The translations under genes were made by a program, and so were the position numbers. Positions 9,961 to 21,110 of a stretch of 64,000 bases of DNA are shown one piece after another. Location of the stretch: NCBI GenBank assembly GCA_030386875.1, contig CM059556.1, positions 35,628,964 through 35,692,963 of the forward strand, read 5' to 3'. This DNA is from Morinoia aosen. Its lineage: Eukaryota; Arthropoda; Malacostraca; Amphipoda; Talitridae. Position 1 is the stretch's first letter. The number at the start of each line of letters is the position of its first letter. The notes under the pieces are model-generated. The model was given only the letters and a program-made list of their open reading frames with translations, searched no databases and was not told the DNA's origin.

Positions 9961-10824
9961 CAGCGTCGACAGCCAAATGGTTACATCATGTGAAGCGACG
10001 CGAAATGGGAGGGTGAGCAGGATTCACAAGGGGAAGAGAAAAGTAACAGTGTATCAGTATAAATTCATTGCAAAATATTGTAAGCGATAATATTTCGATA
10101 TTTACATCACATATCAGATACATTTATGAATTTTATTACAACCATTTGAATATAGAATAGTAGAAAACTTATCATAAAAGCACGAAAAAACGCCTTACTT
10201 CTAGCTATCTAAGCACAAAATTTCAACGTTGAAAAGACAAACATATTTCGCACTTTGCAAACATTTAGACTACCCATGCACGTTAGTGAGTAAACATTAT
10301 GCAGAGCAGAGTCACAGACATTATAGTAAAGTTACACACCAGATTTACGACGTCATAAGATGAAAAATTCATAAATCGTAATTATTTGCAACTGATGTAT
10401 TTTAATGGAAATATTAAAATCATATAGTCAATTTCCAGGCAGGGGCACAGTGGCTTGACCCCTTGAGCGAATAATATGCAAAAAAGAGTAATTTCAATCC
10501 GGTGCTCTTTTCCGGGAATGAAGGAGAAATAATAGCTTAAAAATAGATTATTAACTTGCGAGGGGAAATTTCAGTTTGATTATTCGCCTTTATACTCAAA
10601 AAAGACGAGAGGGTGGCGGATTACGATCGGGTTGGTGGAGAATATTGCACAGGGAAAAAGATGATGCATCAAGAGTGTACCCTTTAATACTCGGGGTATT
10701 GGGGGAGTAACATCGAGAAGTATTGAGGATTCAATATACGCTGCGGGTAAAATCGGTTGGGGAAGTATTTGTGTGCTATTATTTTCGGGAAGGGGGAATA
10801 AAGTAGGGGAAAATCATTTTATAC

Positions 10825-10874
10825 CCTGTATCCGGACGACACAGTGGAGAAACCACCAGACTTCTTGCCACGGC
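10825..10874 (-). CDS. Mhc: Mhc alternative loop-2 exon, copy c
   Basis: Acceptor TTTCTCCTCATAG|GCC and donor TACAGG|GTATAA bound 50 nt (2 nt plus 16 codons), phase 1 in and 0 out. It encodes GRGKKSGGFSTVSSGYR with the preceding Gly. The GRGKK(S/G)GGF pattern is the common insect loop-2 sequence, so this is probably the ancestral member. The donor GTATAA is weak. Confidence 0.92.
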
Positions 10875-11707
10875 CTATGAGGAGAAAGATAAGACAATGA
10901 TCATCACGGCATTGAAGTAAACAAGACTCGGAGGAACACACTTCCGCTGCTCCAAAGAAAATAAGAGAAATTCTAAACGTGCAAATTTTTAGCAGAGCAG
11001 AGCGCGCGCTCCAAAGAAAATAAGGTGTAGAATTTTTAACGGAGGATTGAAAATGCGCGCAGCAGATCAGCTGAACAGCACAACTAAGTTTCGTTTTCAT
11101 TTTCTTGAGAGCAGATCGGAGTGAACTCCTCCGTAGTCCAAAAATTGGAACATTGTAATCGATGTGAACTCCTTCGCCTCGTGTTGTGCTGAAAAGGAAA
11201 ATTGAGCGTCAATACACGCGCAGTCAAGCGTTTAATAATTAGAAACACTGAAAATTTCAGTTTCTCCATTCAGAACCAGTTCACGGTGTGAGCTGCGCCC
11301 AGAACCATCAGCGAGATCACATCGGGATTGGAGCCGAACTAAAGAACCAAAATATTTCACATACGCGATATTTGCAATGACTACATAATGGTTCTAGAGT
11401 CACCGAGGGCTGAATGAAGTCAGAGCAGAGGCTAAGAAATGCGTGCACGTTATGAAAGCTCCTCGTTTACTCAATTTCATTTGTAATCTTGGCATAAATT
11501 TGAAGGAAGAAAATTAAAGTGCCACGAAACTTTCCGAAACTTTCTGAAAAAAATTCCCGTTTGCTAGAAATTTCAGCAACATAATTTCATGGAATTTTTG
11601 TTTTCCAGTGAATATCGCGAGATGCCAAGATTACGAATGTCATCTATGAGAATTAGTAGGTGCGTTATGGATGCAGCTAACGACGAGCATGTCTTTGTTA
11701 TAGTTAC

Positions 11708-11760
11708 CTTGTACATGCCGGACACGGTCTGGAAAGCAGAACCCTTGGCACGTTTGCCAC
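11708..11760 (-). CDS. Mhc: Mhc alternative loop-2 exon, copy b
   Basis: Acceptor CCTCATCCAG|GTGGC and donor TACAAG|GTAACT bound 53 nt, same phases as copy a. It encodes GGKRAKGSAFQTVSGMYK. It shares the GTAACT donor and CATCCAG/AATCCAG acceptor style with copy a, so the two are probably sister duplicates. Codon use here is C/G-ending (GCC AAG GGT; ACC GTG TCC), closer to the constitutive exons than copy a is. Confidence 0.9.
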
Positions 11761-11856
11761 CTGGATGAGGAACACAACATACTCGGGTTTGAACGGGGTC
11801 CTTGTTTGTGACATGACAGAGGCATTATTGGTCATCTCCTCAAGCTGGGTAGTTCG

Positions 11857-12035
11857 GGGAAATCATCAATGATACCACTGCTGGAAGCAATGGTTGCAAG
11901 CAGTTAAGGAATTAGGGGAAATCATCAATGATACCATAGCTGAAAGCAATGGTTGGAAGCGGTTAAGAGAGTTAGGGGAAATCAGTAATGATACCACCGC
12001 TGAAAGCAATGGTAGGAAGCGGTGCAGGGTTTACA
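11857..12035. repeat. About 60-bp tandem repeat, three copies
   Basis: GGGGAAATCATCAATGATACC recurs at about 11857, 11915 and 11975, followed each time by GCTGAAAGCAATGGTTGGAA-like sequence. The array lies in the intron between loop-2 exon copies a and b. Confidence 0.88.
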
Positions 12036-12428
12036 AGCGAAATCGATGTTAAGAAATATCTAGGCAGTACTGCGTTAGAATTCAAATTCCAATATCTACG
12101 GTCAACAGAAATTCAGCTGAAAAGAACTACAAAATAAAAACGTTTATTTTCGAGTTTTGCAAAATATGATGCACTCGACGAACAAAACCTCGCCTTGTTT
12201 TGATCCGTGATTAAGAATTAGTAAGCCCAAGAAAGAACATTCAAAGTGATGAATACAAAGCTAAATCCCATTAGATTTGAGTGAGCAGTGATTAGTTCAG
12301 AACAAGTTAAGCTTAGCAAGTTTAATTACGTCAATGTCTTTAAGTTATTGGTAACAAAACTTAGGCTTTGCTAATTTAGTAACGTCAATGTCTATAAGCT
12401 CTTGGCAACAAGGAACGGTGATAGTTAC

Positions 12429-12481
12429 CCTGTATAGCAGAGACACTGTTTGAAAACCCGAACCTTTGGCTCGTTTGCCCC
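12429..12481 (-). CDS. Mhc: Mhc alternative loop-2 exon, copy a
   Basis: Acceptor GCAATCCAG|GGGGC and donor TACAGG|GTAACT bound 53 nt (2 nt plus 17 codons), phase 1 in, phase 0 out. It encodes GGKRAKGSGFQTVSLLYR, the second half of loop 2 and the start of the following helix. The family pattern GK(R/K)xKGxxFxTVS is clear. It is one of three such exons. It is one codon longer than copy c and has a different charge distribution (KRAKGS). Too short to find by length; phase, splice sites and the match to copies b and c support it. Confidence 0.88.
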
Positions 12482-14062
12482 CTGGATTGCGTGCCAGGTG
12501 TGGTGGGGCAGAACAATGTAAGGAAAAGAAAGGGAAACACGCAATAGTTACTCAAGACTCTACTGTCTTTTCTAAATCTAGGACATGGTCACACTGGGGG
12601 ATATTTCCTGAAGTTTCGTTTTAAAGTTCAAGGGAAAAACACACGCGTTCGAGAGTTTTGTGATCGAACGTGGAGGTCAAGAGTGTTAGTTGATATTTTA
12701 AGGACTATAATCATTTGATTGTATACTTTACGAGGGTAAACCAAAACAAACTTGGCCACTGGGAATATCGAATTGTAATTTACAAAAACTACAACATTAG
12801 ACATTTGAACGAAGAATTGATTTCATTACAATTTTTGAAAATATTATTAGGTAATTCGCTATTATTTAAATTGAACTTAATATAGATCTTGTTCATGAAA
12901 TATAGACGTAAAAGAGATACTTTACCTTTCACGTACCCTATAAATTATAACATGGATACTGAGAAAATACTTTCAAAGTGTAAAGATATAGGTGGAAAAA
13001 GTGGGCTGATCATGTGTTCCAATGAATGCTTTTCAGAGAAACAGTGTTTGCTATTTACTACAAAGAACACGTAGTGTTTGAGGTAGTGTTCACCGGAGGA
13101 GTTTTATATATTTCGTGTTGTAAATAAAGTTGTGTCTCACGGTGGAGTATCCTGGTTTTCAAAAATTACATAATGATGAGTCTCAAGGTAGGATTTCATG
13201 AATTTCATATTGGATATAATGTTATTTAATATCAATGTCCACATTTTATAAATGTTCACTGAAGTTTCAAGATATTCGTATTGAGTATAATGTAGCGCCC
13301 CTCGGTGGAGTTTGTGTGCTAGTGTGAAGTGTGTGATGAAGGGAGCCTCTCGAAACTCTGGAAAACAACAAAAAGCAATTTGAGAATAATCAACCGAAAA
13401 ATAATCTTCCCATTTTCCAAAAGGAATTATGTATATGGCAAGAAAAAGCAAAATGAAAGAACAAATGACACGAGCAATCTCAAAACTAAGCTCATAAAGA
13501 TTTAAAAAATCCTACTCTTAATCTTATAACATCAGAAAAAATACAGGTAAGCTTGGATAGATAACAACAAACATGCTTAAAAACAATTGTTTTGCCAAAA
13601 ATCAAAGAAAAAATAAAAAGTGCGCAGTAATATTCAGTTCACTGAAAAGTTTTGAAAAAATTCACAGTTTTCGAATACTTAACTGGGCGAACAAAATAAC
13701 GCTGCTTCACAATCATTGGTATAAGAAAATATAACCGTCATGAAGCACAGCTAAAAATATATTATTGGTATATAATATACCAAGCCTTTTCCTCTTCTTA
13801 GTAGAAGGTGTCTGAGCATCATTGACACTATACTTCATGTCAATGATGCATGACTAATGATACATGATCTTTAGTCAATGATACATGACTAAAAAGAAAA
13901 ATCGCTAAATTCATGACAGCTCGCGAAGTGGGGCAGCTGATATTGTTGTCCGCCATGTTTTTCAGGAGCAACAGTTGGAGATATTCACACATCTTCATGA
14001 CGCTAAATTCTCATTCCTCTACAGCAAGATTTGAGCGCACTTTCAACCAAGAACGTGTTGTG
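12482..14062. other. Intron between the loop-2 lead exon and the loop-2 group; nothing coding seen
   Basis: AT-rich, 1.6 kb. No additional loop-2-like exon was found. Short related words occur (CGGTGGAG at 13140 and 13300; TCAATGATACATGACT repeated near 13850-13890). The remainder has no recognisable structure. Confidence 0.55.
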
Positions 14063-14225
14063 CAACTATCATAGCTCAACAACCATTGCACATTAGATCA
14101 TGAAAGTTTTATGCGACAATCATAGCATAACAATCATCGAATATTCGACCATGAAAGTATTGTGCGATAATCTTAGCTAAATAACCATCGCATATTATAC
14201 AACGAAAGTGCTTTGCGATAGTTTA
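14063..14225. repeat. About 58-bp degenerate tandem repeat, three copies
   Basis: Units share GCGA(C/T)AATC(A/T)TAGC, AACAATCATCG and ATGAAAGTNNTNTGCGA words. The array sits immediately downstream of the donor at 14259 of the exon leading into loop 2. Confidence 0.7.
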
Positions 14226-14259
14226 GCAATCACTGATGGTAACACTTCAATTTACTTAC

Positions 14260-14424
14260 CACCCTTGCCACCGCCAGCATCACCGCCACCGGACTGGCCG
14301 GGATGGTCAGCGAAGATGGTCTGCACGAGCTCGTTGGAGCCCTTCTTCAGCTGGTCGACAACGGTGTCGTTGAGGGGATCCTTGTTCTTCTCGAGCCAGC
14401 CAGAAAGATTGTAAGGCACGGTAC
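14260..14424 (-). CDS. Mhc: Mhc constitutive exon leading into loop 2
   Basis: The acceptor ACCGTGCAG|GTACC and donor GGTG|GTAAGT bound 165 nt, phase 1 in and phase 1 out. It encodes GTVPYNLSGWLEKNKDPLND, TVVDQLKKGSNELVQTIFAD, HPGQSGGGDAGGGKGG. The Gly-rich end is the first half of loop 2, the flexible actin-binding loop; the second half comes from one of three alternative exons. The acceptor and the first bases of the exon are repeated four more times upstream (see the repeat at 14405-14590); this copy is the only one followed by an open frame in the correct phase. Confidence 0.95.
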
Positions 14425-14590
14425 CTGCACGGTCGAAGTATAGGCTTTGTAGGGCACGGTACCTGGACGGTTTAAGAAAAGGCATTGAAGGGCATGGTGC
14501 CTGTACGGTTAAGTTAAGAATTGTGGGGCACGGTGCTTGTACGGATAAAGACTAGGCATTGTAGGTCACGGTGCCTGGACAGTTGAAGTA
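14405..14590 (-). repeat. 38-bp tandem repeat carrying a 3' splice site, five copies
   Basis: On the minus strand the sequence CCGTNCAG|GTACCGTGCC-TACAA occurs at the real acceptor (exon start 14424) and again with exon-start equivalents at 14462, 14500, about 14536 and 14574: spacing 38, 38, 36 and 38 bp. Each unit thus contains a short pyrimidine-poor tract, an AG (shifted in the copy at 14536) and about 17 nt resembling the exon start. Using an upstream AG at 38-bp spacing would shift the reading frame. Confidence 0.9.
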
Positions 14591-14882
14591 AGCACAAGTA
14601 GCGTACGCGATTGGAGTATGTGCCATGAAAGATTCAGTGCTTGAGGTCCATTTAAAACCGATGGCTTCGGCTTAATGTGAACCGAATGTTAATGTCACTA
14701 ACAGCAGAGTCGCTGAAGTAAAATCAAAATGATTCGTAAAATTTTAAAATGTGCTTTGAAGGACAGTAATCGTCATAACCCATCCATGTCACAAACTATT
14801 TTGGTTTTTAATGCGACTAAAGTTTTAAGCGGCGTTGCTAAAGTGAAGTAAAAGAGGAGAACCAATTTTTTTAAATTCTCAC

Positions 14883-15057
14883 CGGCGTAGTGCACAATGG
14901 CGAAGTGGGCCTCAGCTTGGCCGGGCTTGGGGGGCTTGGGCTTGATGAAGTTGGGCGACTTGCCGAGATGGTTGGCATTCAACTTCTCAGTGAAGGACTT
15001 GTCAGTAGCCTTGGGGAACATAGACTCTTCCTCAAGGATGGAGAGCAGACCCAGAGG
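14883..15057 (-). CDS. Mhc: Mhc constitutive exon after the relay group
   Basis: The acceptor CATTTTCCTCAG|CCT and donor GCCG|GTGAGA bound 175 nt: 58 codons plus one base. It encodes [53 protein letters not shown] and the first base of Gly. These are conserved lower-50K-domain residues following the relay. Phase 0 in and phase 1 out fit both neighbours. Confidence 0.95.
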
Positions 15058-15379
15058 CTGAGGAAAATGACCAAGTCAGTACGTTGAGGGAACTCTGCGG
15101 GGCTTCCGGAGATCAACACGGAAAATAAACTCGAGCGTTCGTTCTAGATGCATGTTAGATTCAATATAATATCGTCAATTATTTCATATATCCACATATG
15201 TTCAGCAATATGTTCGTAGTCATGAAGTAACTTACCATGCCCGTGCAAGTTGTGCGTTTTATATCAGAATGCTATTTTACGGCATGTGGCTCAAATGCAG
15301 CAATCAAGAAAAGCAGCATTGAACAAATGCAAGTCATTTTGTTAGCGAGGAGAAGAGTATTAAAAAGCAACGTTTCACA

Positions 15380-15824
<445 letters not shown>

Positions 15825-16234
15825 TCAACGTGAGTAACTCAGTGACAGTGACTTCACGATGTGGTCGCTAAGAGATATTCAGGACAATCCTTTGTCTTAA
15901 AAGGACTTCCAAAAGGGATACACACCAACACACGATTAAGGGGAGTGAAGGTCGAACAGCTCTGAAGGTCCAAAAACAGTTTTGGTACATCTACTAATTC
16001 AAGGCAGACTTATACGTGCTCGTCATAGAGAACATGTTCATAAAGTGATATGGTTAGAGGAAAAGAACTGGTTAGAAGGTACAAAGAATAGAGTGATCCC
16101 TCTTTCGTCATTTTTGAAGGGACATGCTCTCTTAACTCGATGAATCGTACACTAATGAAGTTCTCTCTCTCTGTCTCAGACGGGAGCGAATTCTCGAAGG
16201 AAGAACTAACTTTTTTTTAAGATTCAGATTTTAC

Positions 16235-16405
16235 CTTCTCAATTAGCTCAATACAAGCTTGGAGGTCAAGACCAAAGTCAATAAAGACCCAGTCAATACC
16301 CTCTCGCTTATATTCTTCTTGCTCCAACACAAACATGTGATGGTTGAAGAATTGCTGCAGTTTTTCATTTGTGAAATTGATACACAGCTGTTCGAAGCCA
16401 TTGAA
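16235..16405 (-). CDS. Mhc: Mhc alternative relay exon 9, copy e
   Basis: Acceptor TCATTCTGCAG|TTC and donor GAGAAG|GTAAAA bound 171 nt, 57 codons, phase 0. It encodes [20 protein letters not shown] and [20 protein letters not shown] then IEK. With copy f it forms a second class marked by [15 protein letters not shown] and LIEK. That class resembles the common relay sequence of insect flight-type exons more than copies a-d do. Confidence 0.94.
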
Positions 16406-17215
16406 CTGCAGAATGACAATATAAAAGCTGAATGAGCAGTAGGAAAGGTATGAAATTTCCACGAAGTTTTTTGGGTGGGTTTGAAAGCATAAGTGGATCA
16501 AAATTCGACTGGAAAAATTACGGGGTTCTTCCATGGGACAGTCATTGATCACCATTGATTGGGAGAGGAAGCCATTGGACCATGTAAAGATCGCAACACA
16601 AGTCATGTGGGGCACAAGTGATACAAGATAAAGAGATTTGTGGAAAAAGGGAAGTTGAGGAGGGACTATCGGATACGAATTCACTATCCAGGGCATGGGC
16701 AAATATGGATATAGGGAGTGGGGGATTCATCTTGATTAGGGAGGGAGCAAAGTTTGGTACTGGGAACAAATGCTGCGTTTCTTTATTGCTGGAGCTCTTG
16801 CCTGCATTCAAGTCGATGCCGATGCTTAAGTTGAAACAAAAATTAGTACAAATTACAAATACATACATAAGGGTAATGTTATGGCGGGGAAAAATCAATC
16901 TTTCCAATCAAAATACACAGGGTGAAACTCAAACACACATGAAGAAAAATTTTCTTCATAAAATCCTAGCATGCATCTCGGAGATGAAGGCAAATCGGAA
17001 AAGGAAGCGTAAAATGGGGATTGGAGGAGGGCATGCACTGTTCAAGTGCATTAATAAAATGGGGTTGCATGTGGGGTTGGGGCGCACCATTTTCGATATC
17101 CGTAAGGAACAGTTTGGTAGAGCACAAAAAAAGTTAAAGCTGCAATTCTTAAGCGGCAAAAGTAAATATGCTGATAAAAATATCTTGACTGAATTATCGT
17201 CAGCGAGTATTGTAC

Positions 17216-17386
17216 CTTTTCGAAGAGATCAATACAAGCCTGCAGATCCATACCAAAATCTACAAAGACCCAATCAATGCCTTCTCGTTTGTACTCTTCT
17301 TGCTCGAGTACGAACATGTGATGGTTGAAGAACTGCTGCAACTTCTCGTTACAGAAGTTGATGCAAATTTGCTCGAAGCCATTGAA
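17216..17386 (-). CDS. Mhc: Mhc alternative relay exon 9, copy d
   Basis: Acceptor AAACCTGACAG|TTC and donor GAAAAG|GTACAA bound 171 nt, 57 codons, phase 0. The protein is like copy b except that it ends ACIDLFEK instead of ACIELFEK. Its near identity with copy b at the nucleotide level, including the acceptor, suggests recent exchange. No stop, frameshift or splice-site loss is visible, so it should be usable. Confidence 0.93.
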
Positions 17387-17972
17387 CTGTCAGGTTTGAA
17401 CAAAACGTGCATGAGAAAGGACTCGCTCCTCAGACTATACCTCTTGCACAAGATGTAAAACAGGGAACATTCACTCGGGAAATGGGACACACAATACGGG
17501 GAGCAAATCGCACAACAAAGTGATTTACTTGAAAGACTTTGGGTGCATTGTAAGATAGTATTTGGAAGTACTGGGAAAACTTGGGTGCGGGTTCTAATGC
17601 GAATGAAATTGAACGCTAATTTTTCGTAGCGCGTTCGGAGTACGAAAGGAGGTTCGGTTCAGGTTTACTAGGATCGTCATGCTTAACAAAGGCCTATTTT
17701 CTAACATCCACTCCATCTCGCCATAGATACACGAGAATTTTTCTAATCGCTTAAGTGGGTTTGGAATAAAAGTATCAGAATTTGGACAAGCGCTAGCTAA
17801 AGGAAAAGAATAACTAGTTTTTTGCTTGCATGGGATTGGAACCAAAATTGAGTAAACGTTCTAAACGTTCTAACAGAATCTCACAAGAATCGTTGTGAGT
17901 GCCTCGTAGGTTTTGAACTAAATTTGGGTGTCTAGGCTCGTTTGGGAGCAATAACAAGGTCTGAAGAGTTAC

Positions 17973-18143
17973 CTTTTCAAAAAGTTCAATGCAAGCTTGG
18001 AGGTCCATACCAAAATCCACAAAAGTCCAATTAATTCCTTCTCGTTTGTACTCTTCTTGTTCAAGTACGAACATGTGATGGTTGAAGAATTGCTGTAATT
18101 TTTCGTTACAGAAGTTGATGCAGATTTGTTCGAAACCATTAAA
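17973..18143 (-). CDS. Mhc: Mhc alternative relay exon 9, copy c
   Basis: Acceptor TTCTACAG|TTT and donor GAAAAG|GTAACT bound 171 nt, 57 codons, phase 0. The protein is of the CINFCNEK class but reads [13 protein letters not shown]: Asn-Trp-Thr replaces the Asp-Trp-Val of copies a, b and d in the relay loop. The relay loop contacts the converter, so this is the copy of its class most likely to alter motor speed (inference). It has more A/T-ending codons than the other copies. Confidence 0.94.
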
Positions 18144-18476
18144 CTGTAGAACAGTGGATGTAAATACGGAAAACATGAGAGACGTTAGGGGCAATATAGG
18201 GAGGGAACATTTTGGAGTTCAGATGGTTATTTTTCGATACATGGGGCTCGTGAATACCAACACAACAACAGTTTCCGAAGAGTCATTAGAAGTCTTCGTA
18301 TAACCACCAGAAGATGCGGTATAGTTTACAGAGTTACATAATTATCAGAATGTGCTGGTTCAATGCGTTAGGTCAAACTCAGTTAGGTTGATTGTTTTCG
18401 TGATTGGGGAAATGACGAATGCTTGAACCACACAAAACTGTGTCGCGCATTAAGTGAGTGACAATGTTACTGATAC

Positions 18477-18647
18477 CTTTTCGAAGAGCTCAATACAAGC
18501 CTGCAGATCCATACCAAAGTCTACAAAGACCCAGTCAATACCCTCGCGCTTGTACTCTTCTTGTTCAAGTACGAACATGTGGTGGTTGAAGAACTGCTGC
18601 AACTTCTCGTTACAGAAGTTGATGCAAATTTGCTCGAAGCCATTGAA
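18477..18647 (-). CDS. Mhc: Mhc alternative relay exon 9, copy b
   Basis: Acceptor AAACCTGACAG|TTC and donor GAAAAG|GTATCA bound 171 nt, 57 codons, phase 0. It encodes [20 protein letters not shown], then [20 protein letters not shown] and IELFEK. It belongs to the 'CINFCNEK / FVDFGMD / LFEK' class with copies a, c and d. Nucleotide similarity to copy d is very high and continues into the intron at the acceptor (shared AAACCTGACAG), which points to recent duplication or gene conversion between them. Confidence 0.94.
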
Positions 18648-19183
18648 CTGTCAGGTTTAGATAACAACTAGTCAGTCTCGGTCTTTCGCCTACACCTTTT
18701 TTACTTTGATAGCAGGGTGGAAACAATTATTAGTCTAACGATGGGAACACCCAAAATTGCTAGGCAAGGGTAGTCGACGCCAGGCAGGTATGTTGATATT
18801 TTGTTGGTGATCATTTGTCACACTGAACACAACTGATTCGCAGTACATTACTGCAGTCTGCTTGCAATGGGAGGGCCAGAAATTTTCAGGGGAGTACACA
18901 AAATGACGATTAATTGGGACCTACCAAAAAGTGAGTGAATTCTCGGGAGGGAGAGAGTTCTTAATAATGGAGTTCTTTTCAAACGAAATGGGGAACTACG
19001 AAGAGATATCATGAGTTGGGGACTTGTTAACTCGATTACGCTTAGGGAGGGGAGAGAGAACGCAGTTCTGATCATTTGGGGCGAAAATTTTCAAACAATA
19101 AAGATTTTCATGGGAGGGAACCCTGGGGAGGGAGAAATACTGAGGGGCCTTGGGGAATCCGATGAAACTTTTAAGAATTTTAC

Positions 19184-19354
19184 CTTCTCGAAAAGCTCAA
19201 TGCAAGCCTGCAGATCCATACCAAAGTCTACAAAGACCCAATCAATGCCTTCTTTTTTGTACTCTTCTTGCTCAAGCACAAACATGTGGTGGTTGAAGAA
19301 CTGCTGCAACTTCTCGTTACAGAAGTTGATGCAAATTTGCTCGAAGCCATTGTA
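19184..19354 (-). CDS. Mhc: Mhc alternative relay exon 9, copy a
   Basis: Acceptor ATTTCCACAG|TAC and donor GAGAAG|GTAAAA bound 171 nt, 57 codons, phase 0. It encodes [40 protein letters not shown] and [16 protein letters not shown]. This is the relay helix and loop, which transmits ATPase changes to the converter; it is Drosophila exon 9. It is the first of six copies. It is the only one starting with Tyr (the usual family residue) and the only one with KKEG rather than KREG in the relay loop region. Confidence 0.94.
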
Positions 19355-19757
19355 CTGTGGAAATTTTGAGCAAAAATTCTCAATTTTCGTTTTGGTCGAA
19401 GATTGCTTATTTAAGTATGGATCGATGCGATATGACGAGTACAAGGAATCTACTAAAACATCTATTTGGAGAATAACAAAGTTCAAAAAATAAAATCTGA
19501 ATGCAACGAAGTTCATTTTTGGGGGTACACTGAATTCACATATATTTGTAAAGCCGCTGTCGGAGAAACATTCTATTTCCTTTCTAAGATTTAATACATA
19601 CTTCACTAACTATGATCTCATTTTAATACTGAAGTTTTTGATTAACATAAATGCAGAACATATTTCAACGTATCATTTCACATGAATTAAAAAAATTTTA
19701 TTTCAAATTCAACATATCATTTCTCATGAATTGAAGAAATTTAATTTCTAAACTCAC

Positions 19758-20027
19758 GTCGAAAATTTCGAAGCCGGCAATATCGAGCACACCGATGAAG
19801 TGGGCGCGCTTGAGGCCGGTCTCAAGAGTGACGTTACACTTCTTCACGAGCCACTTGAACACGCGATCAAACATAGCCTTGGCCAAGGCACCGACGGAGT
19901 AGGACACCTGCTGGACGTTCCTACCCTGGGTCACGAACTCGTTACCGACCTTGATCTTGGGCTTGGTCAAGTTCTTGTACAGATCAGCACCATCGACGCC
20001 GAGCAGCTTGCCGATGGTGTCACCGAT
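19758..20027 (-). CDS. Mhc: Mhc constitutive exon with switch II
   Basis: The acceptor TGGTCCTCAG|ATCGG and donor TTCGAC|GTGAGT bound 270 nt, 90 codons, phase 0. It contains IGDTIGKLLGVDGADLYKN, NEFVTQGRNVQQV, FKWLVKKCN and ends HFIGVLDIAGFEIFD. DIAGFE is switch II, which couples the nucleotide state to the relay helix supplied by the next (alternative) exon. The exon is GC-rich with C-ending codons against an AT-rich intron background. Confidence 0.96.
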
Positions 20028-20080
20028 CTGAGGACCACATGGAAGGTTACGTATGATAAATCCCACTTAACGAAACCTAA

Positions 20081-20531
20081 GATTGTGACTAACCCAGTTA
20101 TGCCGAATAAAAGATTGTGACTTACCAGTTCTATCGAATTAAAGATTGGGACAAATCCAGCTGAAAGATTGTGACTAACCCAGTTATGCCGAATAAAAGA
20201 TTGTGACTTACCAAGTTCTATCGAATTAAAGATTGGGACAAATCCAGCTGGAAGATTGTGACTAACCCAGTTATGTCGAATAAAAGATTGTGACTAACCC
20301 AGTTCTATCGAATTAAAGATTGGGACAAATCCAGCTGAAAGATTGTGACTAACCCAGTTATGCCGAATAAAAGATTGTGACTAACCCAGTTCTATCGAAT
20401 TAAAGATTGGGATAAATCCAGCTGAAAGATTATGACTAACCCAGTTATGCCGAATAAAAGATTGTGACTAACCCAGTTCTATCGAATCAAAGATTGGGAC
20501 AAATCCAGCTGAAAGATTGTGACTAACCCAG
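20081..20531. repeat. 86/87-bp tandem repeat with three internal subunits
   Basis: GATTGTGACTAACCCAGTTA starts at 20081, 20167, 20254, 20341, 20428 (one substitution) and a partial unit at 20515. Each unit contains three related 29-bp subunits of the form AAAGATTG-GAC-AA-CCAG. Copies are very similar, so expansion is recent. The array lies about 55 bp upstream of the acceptor at 20028. Confidence 0.95.
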
Positions 20532-20539
20532 GCTTAACT

Positions 20540-20735
20540 GATAAGAACCAACTTATATTGTTTGGAAACTTTGAAAGCGAAATGGCGACGCTGAGTTATA
20601 TTGGTTGGAAACTTTGATAGCGTAATGGCGACGCCAACTTATATTGTTTGGAAAAAAACGTAATGGCGACGCTAACTTATATTGTTTGGAAATTTTTGAA
20701 AACGAAATGGCGACGCTGAGTAATATAGGAAAAGA
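20540..20735. repeat. About 48-bp tandem repeat, four copies
   Basis: ACTTATATTGTTTGGAAA and GAAATGGCGACGCTGAGT words recur four times. It directly adjoins the preceding 87-bp array and the donor at 20752. Confidence 0.9.
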
Positions 20736-20752
20736 AAATTTGTAGCAATCAC

Positions 20753-20890
20753 CTCGGTACCATCGGGCTCAGCCTGCTCCTCGCGACCCCTCTGCTTGAA
20801 CTTCATTTCACCGAAGTGCATGACAGCGGCGGTGATCTTGTACACATCGTCCTTCTCCTGCTGGCTGAAGCCGAGCACATCGAAGGCAAC
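20753..20890 (-). CDS. Mhc: Mhc constitutive exon after the exon 7 group
   Basis: The acceptor CTGCCGCAG|GTT and donor ACCGAG|GTGATT bound 138 nt, 46 codons, phase 0 at both ends. It encodes [20 protein letters not shown] and [20 protein letters not shown], then EPDGTEV-type residues up to Glu. These are conserved upper-50K-domain strands of muscle myosin. The donor is weaker than those of most other constitutive exons (GTGATT). The following intron is unusually rich in tandem repeats. Confidence 0.95.
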
Positions 20891-20907
20891 CTGCGGCAGA
20901 CAGAGCA

Positions 20908-21110
20908 ATGAATTACACGCAAATCAGAGAACGTCTGCTGGTAACTATTCTACCCTGCCCGTAAATGCGTCTAGAACGTTTTACGTCTGCTGGTAACTAT
21001 TCTACCCGGCCCGTAAATGCTTCTGGAACGAACTATAATGAATTACACGCAAATCAGAGAACGTCTGCTGGTAACTATTCTACCCTACACGTAAATGCGT
21101 CTAGAGAAAA
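20908..21110. repeat. About 58-77-bp tandem repeat, three copies
   Basis: ACGTCTGCTGGTAACTATTC followed by TACCC-GCCCGTAAATGC and TCTAGAACG recurs at about 20930, 20982 and 21060; two of the units also carry AATGAATTACACGCAAATCA. The array starts about 18 bp upstream of the acceptor at 20891. Confidence 0.88.

Noticed and set aside
11084..11269. Possible fourth loop-2 exon in the intron between copies b and c
   Set aside because: A TTTTCAG precedes it, but the translation lacks the GKxxKGxxFxTVS pattern and the phase does not fit.
16618..17328. 236-codon plus-strand open frame across relay exon copy d
   Set aside because: No family resemblance, mixed composition, and it overlaps antisense to a well-supported myosin exon.
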